Source: an uncultured Collinsella sp. (GTDB taxonomy: Bacteria > Actinomycetota > Coriobacteriia > Coriobacteriales > Coriobacteriaceae). Taken from it: DNA of 27,704 nucleotides. The position numbers and the translations under genes are program-made. Positions within the stretch are counted from its first letter, which is position 1. Each line of letters opens with the position of its first letter. Location of the stretch: the NCBI GenBank assembly GCA_958427895.1, contig CAUADW010000019.1, positions 1 to 27,704 of the forward strand, in the 5' to 3' direction. A model generated the notes under the pieces. That model saw only the letters and a list, made by a program, of their open reading frames with translations. It was not told the origin of the DNA and did not search any database. Of the stretch, positions 1 to 6,409 are shown one piece after another.

Positions 1-164
1 TTAGGCTGCAACTACAAACAAACAGTTGAACATAATACGCCATCGACGCGGGCAGATGAAGTCCGTGAGACCAACTTCTTCGGTGTAGTCGAGGGCAAAT
101 CCATATCTTAGACAAGAATTCGGGATTTGCAAGCACATACACGCACCCCACATGAGCTGCGCGG

Positions 165-170
165 TATACT
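165..170 (+). promoter_or_regulatory. Possible -10 element of dinB
   Basis: TATACT lies just upstream of dinB. No convincing -35 hexamer sits 16-18 bases upstream. Initiation 6-8 bases downstream would fall at or next to the ATG at 177, so that start would be leaderless; the ATG at 216 would have a leader of about 40 bases. I found no clear GAAC-N4-GTTC LexA-type box in the 176 bases before the gene. Confidence 0.4.
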
Positions 171-176
171 CATGAC

Positions 177-1430
177 ATGGAAAGACGCGAACATACATAC
201 GGTTATGAGGATGCCATGGGCGTCACGCCGCCTCCCTGGACGGGTCCGGCGGTGGGCCTGATGGACCTTGATGCGTTTTTTGCGAGCGTGGAAATGCTCG
301 ATCATCCCGAATGGCGCGGAAAACCGCTCATCGTGGGCGGAGACGCCGATTCGCGTGGCGTCGTGTCCACGTGTTCATATGAGGCACGTCGCTTTGGCGT
401 GCACTCTGCCATGGCCTCGGCCGAGGCGCGGCGCTTGTGCCCGCAAGCCATTTGGACGCATGGGCATTTTGATCGCTATCGTGAGGTCAGCGCGCAGGTC
501 ATGGCGATTCTTGCCGAGGAGACGCCGCGCGTGGAGCGCGTATCCATCGACGAAGCCTTTATCGATATCACACCGGGTCGCTTTGCGCCCGAAGACCCGC
601 TGCTGGTTGCGCAGCGTATAAGCGACCGCGTGGCAGGGCTGGGAGTGACCTGTTCCATTGGCGTGGGCTGCAACAAGACGGTCGCAAAGATCGCAAGCGA
701 GCGGGATAAGCCGTTTGGGCTGACCATCGTGCGCCCCGGAACCGAGCAGCGCTTTTTGGCCGCGCTGCCGGTATCTGCCATGAGCGGCATCGGACGCTCG
801 GCCGAGGAGCGGCTGCGCCGCATGCGCATCTACACCCTCGGCGAGCTTTCGCGCGCGCCTGAGTCCACACTGGCCTCTATTTTTGGCGTCAACGGCGAAC
901 GCATGCGCCAGCGTGCGCTGGGACTCGAAATCTCTGAAGTCACGAGTCTCGATGAAGAGCGCGAGGTCAAGTCTGTCAGCAATGAACGCACCTTTGCTAA
1001 AGATTTGACTGAGCGTGGGGATATTGAGGCGGCGATTGCGCTGTTGGGAGAGTCAGTGGGACGCCGCCTGCGCCGTCAGGGGCTGACGGGTGCCACGGTA
1101 ACGCTCAAGCTTAAGTATTCGTATGGCAGCGGACGTACGGCACAGCGCCGGCTGCCTCATCCGACCGACGATGAGAACATCTTCGTGGCGGTTGCGCTCG
1201 AACTGCTCGACAACATCTGGCAGGATGGCATGCATGTTCGCTTAGCGGGCATTGGCATGAGCGACTTCGACCACCAAGGCGGCATCCAGACTGACCTGTT
1301 CTGCGAGATTGATGACCGCGGAGCCCAATCCAGCAACCGCCGCGACCTCTCCGTCGCCATCGACGCCGTCCGAGACAAATTCGGCGACACCGTCCTTTCC
1401 TTCGGCCGCCAATCCCGCTTCAACGATTAA
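177..1430 (+). CDS. dinB: DNA polymerase IV (Y-family translesion polymerase)
   Basis: This Y-family polymerase copies damaged templates without proofreading. Numbered from the ATG at 177, the palm motif around residues 30-39 carries the metal-binding Asp30, the likely steric-gate Phe35 and Glu39. The second catalytic pair is Asp125-Glu126 in SIDEAFID. Thumb (helix-hairpin-helix, about residues 190-215) and little-finger regions follow, so the protein looks complete at 417 aa against about 350-420 for the family. The start is uncertain: the ATG at 216 has a GAGG Shine-Dalgarno five bases upstream and would give 404 aa, whereas the ATG at 177 has none and only makes sense on a leaderless transcript. 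I favour 216 but report the longer frame. The gene stands alone and converges on rsfS. The C-terminus has no obvious beta-clamp motif of the QL-x-LF type, although SFGRQSRF at the end may serve that role. Confidence 0.95.
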   Translation: MERREHTYGYEDAMGVTPPPWTGPAVGLMDLDAFFASVEMLDHPEWRGKPLIVGGDADSRGVVSTCSYEARRFGVHSAMASAEARRLCPQAIWTHGHFDRYREVSAQVMAILAEETPRVERVSIDEAFIDITPGRFAPEDPLLVAQRISDRVAGLGVTCSIGVGCNKTVAKIASERDKPFGLTIVRPGTEQRFLAALPVSAMSGIGRSAEERLRRMRIYTLGELSRAPESTLASIFGVNGERMRQRALGLEISEVTSLDEEREVKSVSNERTFAKDLTERGDIEAAIALLGESVGRRLRRQGLTGATVTLKLKYSYGSGRTAQRRLPHPTDDENIFVAVALELLDNIWQDGMHVRLAGIGMSDFDHQGGIQTDLFCEIDDRGAQSSNRRDLSVAIDAVRDKFGDTVLSFGRQSRFND

Positions 1431-1441
1431 CCGCCTTTGGG

Positions 1442-1485
1442 CAAAAAGAAAGCCGGGCAGGTGCGGAAAACCGCACCTGCCCGGC
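1442..1485 (-). terminator. Intrinsic terminator of the obgE-rsfS series
   Basis: A perfect 15-bp stem (1452-1466 with 1471-1485) encloses an AAAA tetraloop. On the minus strand it is followed by TTTCTTTTTGC (1441-1451), a good U-tract. No T-run follows on the plus strand, so it mainly serves the minus-strand genes ending with rsfS at 1527, although the stem also faces the end of dinB at 1430. Confidence 0.9.
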
Positions 1486-1526
1486 GATATGCGTGAGGGT
1501 AGCTAAACCCCGTCTCAAATGAGCTA

Positions 1527-1982
1527 CTAGAGGAGGTTGAGGGGGAGCTGGGGAGCGTCACCCCAGAGCTTTTCGAGACGGTAGAAGTCGCGCGCCTCGG
1601 GAGTGAAGACGTGGACGACAACCGAACCATAGTCCATGAGCATCCAGGTCTTCTGCTCGCGACCCTCGATGGAGAACGGGTGCTCGCCGCAAGCCTCGGC
1701 GACCTTCTCCTCGATCTCATCGACGATAGAATCGACCTGGCGGTTGTTGGTACCGGTGGCAAGCACAAAGTAGTCGCATACGTCGGAAAGCTCGGTCAGG
1801 TCGAGCACCTGAACGTCCTCGCCCTTCTTGTCGTAGGCGGCCTGCGCGGCGGCGCGGGCGACATCCTCGGCGGCGACACCGCTCGCGGACAGCGAGGCGG
1901 CAGTGCGGTCGGACGTGGCGACGAAGCTCTTGTGCTCCACACCTTCAAGAATCTGCTCGTCGGTCATGGTCTCGTCGGCCAT
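1527..1982 (-). CDS. rsfS: Ribosomal silencing factor RsfS
   Basis: RsfS binds ribosomal protein L14 on the 50S subunit and blocks subunit joining when nutrients are low. The core runs from about residue 38 to the end (151 aa in total). It shows the family's features: VLDLTEL, then CDYFVLATGTNNRQVDSI, and near the C-terminus a conserved WMLMDYGSVVVHVF segment followed by FYRLEKLWGDAP. About 35 residues of Ala/Thr/Ser-rich sequence precede the core and have no counterpart in the usual 105-120 aa proteins. The ATG is supported by an AAAGAGG Shine-Dalgarno six bases upstream. It is the last gene of obgE-nadD-yqeK-rsfS, a ribosome and NAD housekeeping series, and is followed by a strong terminator. 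Confidence 0.95.
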   Translation of the reverse strand: MADETMTDEQILEGVEHKSFVATSDRTAASLSASGVAAEDVARAAAQAAYDKKGEDVQVLDLTELSDVCDYFVLATGTNNRQVDSIVDEIEEKVAEACGEHPFSIEGREQKTWMLMDYGSVVVHVFTPEARDFYRLEKLWGDAPQLPLNLL

Positions 1983-2009
1983 GGAATACCTCTTTCTAGA
2001 CAGCCCGAG

Positions 2010-2618
2010 CTAGCGCAGCTGGGCGTAATGGTTGTAAATCGTAATAGCTGTGGGATAAAGATAGCGCCCGGACTGGATCACATAGACCAAACCCTGCGCA
2101 AAACAGGAGAAGAACAACTCATCGAGCGTCGACTCCCCCACCATCTTGCGCAGCGCATGCGCATAGTCGCCGTGGCGGTTGGGCTCGATGGCATCGGCCA
2201 CAAAGACCACCATATCGAGCGGCGTCATGTCGCAGGCACCCACGGTGTGACGGTCGACAGCCTGGAAAACGGCCGGCGACAGCTCGGGAAAAAGCTGCGG
2301 AAGCTCATAGGCGGCAACAGGGCCATGCAAAAGCGGCGTCGCGGCAGAAGGAGAGCCGGCAATCTTAATGCCGTAATGCAGAGCGCGCGTGACCAGCTCG
2401 TCGTCGGAGAGCACTTTGTCCCAGTCATGGATCAGGCCGGCGGCAGCGGCATCAAAGCGGTCAACGCCGTAGACCTCGGCCAGATGAAGTGCGGTCTCGG
2501 CAACACCCAGCGAATGCACATAGCGCTTGCGCTTATCCTTCATGCGAACATCGAGCAGCTCTTGAATGCGCTTGAGCAGCGCGCTCTCATCGCCCTCAAA
2601 CTGATCCTCTACCGACAA
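2010..2618 (-). CDS. yqeK: YqeK-like HD-domain hydrolase (probable Ap4A hydrolase)
   Basis: The HD-domain metal ligands are in family order: His35, His64-Asp65 (in LIHDWDK), His98, His124 and Asp142. YqeK proteins are symmetrical diadenosine tetraphosphate hydrolases with a di-iron centre, so the likely reaction is Ap4A to two ADP. The start is TTG at 2616-2618, with a G-rich GGGGG Shine-Dalgarno about seven bases upstream that overlaps the end region of nadD; the next in-frame ATG is residue 26 and would remove the N-terminal helix just before His35. Length (202 aa) is normal. Position between nadD and rsfS is the usual one for yqeK. The residue after His-Asp is Trp, where I would more often expect a small or Cys residue. 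Confidence 0.9.
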   Translation of the reverse strand: MSVEDQFEGDESALLKRIQELLDVRMKDKRKRYVHSLGVAETALHLAEVYGVDRFDAAAAGLIHDWDKVLSDDELVTRALHYGIKIAGSPSAATPLLHGPVAAYELPQLFPELSPAVFQAVDRHTVGACDMTPLDMVVFVADAIEPNRHGDYAHALRKMVGESTLDELFFSCFAQGLVYVIQSGRYLYPTAITIYNHYAQLR

Positions 2619-2630
2619 CGTAGACCCCCA

Positions 2631-3308
2631 TCACTCAAAATCTTCTTGGCCCAAATCGGCATATAGCCTGCGTTTGCGAATGTAGCCGAGCACGGACTCG
2701 CTCGTAAGATAGCGCACGCTCATACCGCGAGCAACTCGCTTACGAATGTTCGTCGAGCTGATCGCCAGCGCCGGAATCTGAATATAGCGCACGTCGAACG
2801 GCAGCCCCGACTCTTTGATTCGGGCACGCGCCGTATCGATATCAAAGCCCGGTCGTGTCGCCGCAATAAAGGTAGCAAGCTCAGCGATTCGTTCGGCATC
2901 ATGCCAGGTAACAATATCGATAATCGCGTCGGCGCCCGTAATAAAGTAGAGCTTTACCTGCGGCGGGTAAAAGTCGCGAAGGGCATGAAGCGTATCGGCC
3001 GTATAGGTTACACCCGGACGGTCAATCTCGAACCGACTCGCCAAAAAGGCCGGGTTCGCAGCGGTGGCGAGGACCGTCATGGCATAACGGTCCTCGGCAG
3101 GCGTCACCGGCTTGTCAAGCTTAAAGGCAGGCGTGCCCGCCGGCATAAAGAGCACGGCATCCAAGTCGAGGGACTCACGCGCCTGCTCAGCGGTCACCAG
3201 GTGCCCGTAATGGATGGGATCAAAGGTGCCACCCATAATGCCGAGCCTAAACTCCTGCCCGTCCTCTAGAGGAAGCTCGGGCAGACCGATTCCACCGCGC
3301 AGCGACAT
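2631..3308 (-). CDS. nadD: Nicotinate-mononucleotide adenylyltransferase
   Basis: It transfers AMP from ATP to nicotinate mononucleotide, making deamido-NAD in the cytoplasm. The nucleotidyltransferase signature GGTFDPIHYGH is at residues 26-36, and the second ATP-binding signature ISSTNIR is at 183-189. Both are intact, and the 225 aa length is slightly above the usual 190-215 because of about 20 extra N-terminal residues before the first strand. The ATG at 3306-3308 lies three bases after the obgE stop, with GGAGG of the obgE tail about 11 bases upstream, so translation is probably coupled. The stop is followed at once by the Shine-Dalgarno of yqeK. Confidence 0.95.
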   Translation of the reverse strand: MSLRGGIGLPELPLEDGQEFRLGIMGGTFDPIHYGHLVTAEQARESLDLDAVLFMPAGTPAFKLDKPVTPAEDRYAMTVLATAANPAFLASRFEIDRPGVTYTADTLHALRDFYPPQVKLYFITGADAIIDIVTWHDAERIAELATFIAATRPGFDIDTARARIKESGLPFDVRYIQIPALAISSTNIRKRVARGMSVRYLTSESVLGYIRKRRLYADLGQEDFE

Positions 3309-3311
3309 GGC

Positions 3312-4778
3312 TTACTCGCCCTCCGAGGTCTCGGCATCGTCCTCGGCATCCGCCGCATCGACAACCTCGACGCCCTCATCCGCAGCATCGGCCACGTCAA
3401 TGGCCTCGACGGCAACGTCCTCGCCAGCGTCCTCGAGCTCTTCGTACTCCGAGAAGTCCTCGGCGCCCTCAAAGTCAAAGGCGCGCTGGCAAATGCGGAC
3501 CTCGTCGCCCGCACGGCAACCGGCCTTCTCGAGCGCGTCGTCAACACCCATACGCGCAAACTTATGCTGCAGGTAAATGACGGCTTCCTCGTTTTCCCAG
3601 TCGGTCTGGATGACCATGCGCTCGATGGCACGACCGACCACGCGGAAGGCACCGGGCTCTTCCTGGACAATGCGGAAACGCTTCTCGCGCTGCAGGCGGC
3701 GACGCTCCCACTCCTCGTCGCGCAGATCGACCGGCTCATCAGAGACCGCCAGCTCGGCGCGAAGCTTAGCCACCTGCTCGCCCACGGCAAGCATCAGCGT
3801 GTTGAGGCCGGCGCCCGTAACAGCAGACACGGCAAAGAACATATGGCCATCGTCGAGCGCCGCACGCTTAAGGTCGGCAATCTTGTCGGCCGTGCCCGGC
3901 GCATCGCACTTGTTGGCAACGACGATCTGCGGACGCTCCGAAAGCTCGGCGCCATACTGCTCGAGCTCGCGGTTGATGATGCGATAGTCCTCAACCGGAT
4001 CGCGATCCTCAAAACCGCCCGTCATGTCGACGACATGCATGATCAGGGCCGTACGCTCAATGTGGCGCAGGAACTGGTGACCCAAGCCCTTGCCCTCGCT
4101 CGCGCCCTCGATGAGACCGGGGACGTCGGCAACGACGTAAGAATATTCGCCGGCACGCACCATGCCGAGGTTCGGCACGAGCGTGGTAAACGGGTAGTCG
4201 GCAATCTTAGGACGGGCGGCACTCATGCGCGCGATGAGCGATGACTTACCCACCGAGGGGAAGCCCACGAGCGCGGCATCGGCCATAAGCTTCATCTCTA
4301 GCTCAATCCAGTGCTCCTCGGCCGGCTCGCCCAGCTGGGCGAACGCGGGCGCGCGGCGCACCGACGTCACAAAGTGCGTATTGCCGAGACCACCGGCGCC
4401 ACCAGGGGCCACGACAACGCGCTCGCCATCGTGCACCAGATCGGCAATCTCGAACATCGGGGTCTGCGTCTCGGGGTCGAGCTCCCGCACCACGGTACCC
4501 ATAGGGACCTTGAGAACCAGGTCCTCGCCGCTCTTACCGTTACGACGGGCACCCTGTCCGTGCGTGCCGCGCTCGGCGCGGAAGTGATGCTTAAAACGGT
4601 AATCGATCAGCGAAGACAGCTGAGCATCGGCCTGGATGACGACATTGCCGCCACGACCGCCGTCGCCGCCATCGGGGCCGCCCTTGGGAACAAATGCCTC
4701 GCGCCTAAACGACATGCATCCGGCTCCGCCGTCGCCGCCGCACACGTTAATGCGGCTGATATCGGTGAACTGTGACAA
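3312..4778 (-). CDS. obgE: Obg GTPase (ribosome assembly / stress GTPase)
   Basis: Obg acts in late 50S assembly and in the stringent response. Residues 1-158 form the glycine-rich Obg fold (GGDGGAG, PDGGDGGRGG). The G domain has the P-loop GFPSVGKS at 172-179, switch residues PFTT at 196-199, DVPG at 218-221 and NKCD at 289-292. Residues about 365-438 form the OCT domain found in Gram-positive Obg proteins. A tail of about 50 residues (439-488), made mostly of Asp, Glu, Ala and Val, follows and has no repeated fold I recognise. The start is TTG at 4776-4778, supported by an AGGAGG eight bases upstream. The gene begins immediately after a strong terminator that follows rpmA, so it may depend on read-through. 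Confidence 0.97.
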   Translation of the reverse strand: MSQFTDISRINVCGGDGGAGCMSFRREAFVPKGGPDGGDGGRGGNVVIQADAQLSSLIDYRFKHHFRAERGTHGQGARRNGKSGEDLVLKVPMGTVVRELDPETQTPMFEIADLVHDGERVVVAPGGAGGLGNTHFVTSVRRAPAFAQLGEPAEEHWIELEMKLMADAALVGFPSVGKSSLIARMSAARPKIADYPFTTLVPNLGMVRAGEYSYVVADVPGLIEGASEGKGLGHQFLRHIERTALIMHVVDMTGGFEDRDPVEDYRIINRELEQYGAELSERPQIVVANKCDAPGTADKIADLKRAALDDGHMFFAVSAVTGAGLNTLMLAVGEQVAKLRAELAVSDEPVDLRDEEWERRRLQREKRFRIVQEEPGAFRVVGRAIERMVIQTDWENEEAVIYLQHKFARMGVDDALEKAGCRAGDEVRICQRAFDFEGAEDFSEYEELEDAGEDVAVEAIDVADAADEGVEVVDAADAEDDAETSEGE

Positions 4779-4794
4779 CAGAATCGCCTCCTAC

Positions 4795-4838
4795 AAAAAA
4801 GAGGGAGACCCTTGAATCCTAAAACTCAAGTGCCTCCC
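4795..4838 (-). terminator. Intrinsic terminator between rpmA and obgE
   Basis: The stem is about 13 bp (arms 4803-4815 and 4826-4838, with one A-G mismatch and one G-U pair) around a 10-base loop, followed on the minus strand by TCTTTTTTG (six T at 4795-4800). It begins 26 bases after the rpmA stop and ends only three bases before the Shine-Dalgarno of obgE. No separate obgE promoter fits in the remaining space, so partial read-through is the simplest explanation. Confidence 0.8.
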
Positions 4839-4863
4839 ACATATGTGCTCTATGAAGGGTGAA

Positions 4864-5121
4864 TTACGCGTTCGCGAGCGGGCGTACGCTGACCCTGTGC
4901 TTGATACCCTTGTGGAACTCAACGGTACCGTCGACCAGCGCGAACAGCGTGTCGTCCTTACCACGGCCAACGTTCTCACCCGGGTGGATGTGCGTGCCGT
5001 GCTGACGGACGAGAATCGTGCCCGTGGTTACCGTCTGGCCGGCATAGCGCTTCGTGCCAAGGCGCTGACCGCGGGAGTCACGGCCATTACGGGAGGAACC
5101 GAGTCCTTTTTTGTGTGCCAT
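4864..5121 (-). CDS. rpmA: 50S ribosomal protein L27
   Basis: L27 lies near the peptidyl-transferase centre, with its N-terminus reaching the tRNA ends. At 85 aa the protein is complete: it begins MAHKKGLGSSRNGRDS and contains GTILVRQHGTHIHPGENVG. The start codon directly gives the mature N-terminus, without the short extension that is cleaved by the Prp protease in Firmicutes. It follows rplU by 33 bases. The upstream region shows only a modest Shine-Dalgarno (AGGT). Confidence 0.98.
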   Translation of the reverse strand: MAHKKGLGSSRNGRDSRGQRLGTKRYAGQTVTTGTILVRQHGTHIHPGENVGRGKDDTLFALVDGTVEFHKGIKHRVSVRPLANA

Positions 5122-5154
5122 TGTGTATACCTACTCTTTCGTTACGAGTGTAAT

Positions 5155-5529
5155 CTACTCGGCGACGGGAGCCTCGGCAACAGCCTCAGCCTCTGCCTTG
5201 ACAGCCTTCTTGGCGCGGGAGGTAGCCTGAACCTTCACGATCTTCAGCTTGGTGAGCTGCTGACGGTGACCCTTCAGACGACGATAGCGCTTGCGCTTGT
5301 GGAACTTGAAGACCAGCTGCTTCTCGCCCTTGAACTGCTCAACGATCTGAGCGGTAACCTTGGCCTTGGCCAGCTTGTCGGGATCGGTGACGATCTTCTT
5401 ACCATCGTTGAGGAAGATAACCGGCAGGGTGACCTTGTCGCCCTCATTGCCCTCGATCTTCTCGACGGTGATGACATCGTCGGTGGCGACCTTGTACTGC
5501 TTGCCGCCCGTGTTAACGATTGCGTACAT
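5155..5529 (-). CDS. rplU: 50S ribosomal protein L21
   Basis: L21 binds 23S rRNA and L20. I start the gene at the ATG 5527-5529, giving the canonical MYAIVNTGGKQYKV N-terminus; an in-frame ATG at 5548-5550 would add seven residues and lacks a Shine-Dalgarno, while GAAGGG lies nine bases before the chosen ATG. The core up to the KRKRYRRLKGHRQQ segment is typical. A tail of about 25 residues rich in Ala, Lys and Glu follows, making the protein a little longer than the usual 103 aa. It is the first gene of the rplU-rpmA pair, downstream of a good promoter. Confidence 0.97.
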   Translation of the reverse strand: MYAIVNTGGKQYKVATDDVITVEKIEGNEGDKVTLPVIFLNDGKKIVTDPDKLAKAKVTAQIVEQFKGEKQLVFKFHKRKRYRRLKGHRQQLTKLKIVKVQATSRAKKAVKAEAEAVAEAPVAE

Positions 5530-5571
5530 GTTTACTTGCCCTTCATGCATCAGTTAGTGCAACAGCCGAAT

Positions 5572-5600
5572 ATAGTAGCAGGCGAAAATACCCCCGTCAA
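5572..5600 (-). promoter_or_regulatory. Sigma-70 promoter of rplU-rpmA
   Basis: TTGACG (5595-5600) and TACTAT (5572-5577) are separated by exactly 17 bases on the minus strand. Transcription would begin near 5565, leaving a leader of about 36 bases before rplU. The -35 hexamer overlaps the stop codon of the upstream gene (5597-5599). Confidence 0.8.
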
Positions 5601-6409
5601 CGAGTATGTGGAGCAAATCCACAAGTTCGCACAGGTATGGGGCTGACGAGTCGGCCCTCGTCGTCCTCGCATGCTTGATTCTGACGCTCGACATCGTAGG
5701 AGCAGATGGTCACGAGGTCTTGCATACCGGTGGAAACAATAGGTGCATCCACGCCCGGGGTCAAGCCCTGCAACAAAACATCAGCAGCAGAAAGCAAAAT
5801 TTCCGGACGCATGGAGCCCTCGTTGTCGGCATGGGTGTCGAGCATGAGCACCAAATGGTCCGGGCGCTCCCCCGCCGTGAGCTCATAGCCCACGAGCGTG
5901 TGATCCAAATCCAAGCGCTTGCTCTTTTTTCCGCGCGCGTAGTCGATGCCATGGTCCGCGCGCAGCGTGTCGATCGCACGACGCACCTCGTCGGCGCTTA
6001 CGGGCGCCTCGGGATCCAAGTGCAGGTCGATGCGATACGACAGGCGCGTGAGCTGCGCCGTCAACGCCGGCGTGCGCACGTCGATGTACGCCGCCTCGAT
6101 GGGCGCCAGATCGGCCGGAGACGCCGCAGACAGGCGCCCAAACGCCTCGTCGAGCGCCACGAACTCGGTCATAAACAGGTCATACCACTCGCAGGTCGAC
6201 GACGTACCCACCGGTAGCGCCGAAGAAAAGCCCACGCGCATGTGCGGAGAGAAGCCCTGCGTGACGGCATAGGGAAGTCCCGCACGGCGCACGATGCGCT
6301 CAATGGTATGGATTACTTCGAGATGGCCCAGGTACTTAAGGCGATCGCGCTTGCCATAGCGAACACGAAGTCTAAAGAGCGAGGGGTTGTCGGTCAGGCG
6401 CTCACTCAT
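5597..6409 (-). CDS. TIGR03936/DUF2344-like protein, partner of the radical SAM gene
   Basis: The 270 aa protein fits the family that accompanies TIGR03960 radical SAM proteins, sometimes as a fused C-terminal domain. Visible family features are RVRYGKRDRLKYLGHLEV near residues 15-32, then RRAGLPYAVTQGFSPHMR and the phrase GFSSALPVGTSS. Its start ATG overlaps the stop of the radical SAM gene by four bases (ATGA), so the two are translationally coupled and probably act together. The biochemical role is unknown. Recurring proximity to ribosomal protein genes and RNase G in other bacteria hints at RNA or ribosome modification (inference). Confidence 0.88.
   Translation of the reverse strand: MSERLTDNPSLFRLRVRYGKRDRLKYLGHLEVIHTIERIVRRAGLPYAVTQGFSPHMRVGFSSALPVGTSSTCEWYDLFMTEFVALDEAFGRLSAASPADLAPIEAAYIDVRTPALTAQLTRLSYRIDLHLDPEAPVSADEVRRAIDTLRADHGIDYARGKKSKRLDLDHTLVGYELTAGERPDHLVLMLDTHADNEGSMRPEILLSAADVLLQGLTPGVDAPIVSTGMQDLVTICSYDVERQNQACEDDEGRLVSPIPVRTCGFAPHTR

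Noticed and set aside
127..132. TTGCAA as -35 of dinB
   Set aside because: It is 32 bases from the TATACT -10, far beyond the allowed spacing.
1..198. Short minus-strand frame at the left edge
   Set aside because: 65 codons with unusual Cys/Trp/Tyr composition, overlapping the dinB start; no ribosome site. The stretch 1-176 shows nothing else I can support.
1611..2666. Open frame of about 350 codons opposite rsfS and yqeK
   Set aside because: Spans two genes on the other strand, has no recognisable motif and no Shine-Dalgarno.
5530..5550. Upstream ATG of rplU
   Set aside because: No Shine-Dalgarno, and it would add seven residues before the canonical MYAIV start.
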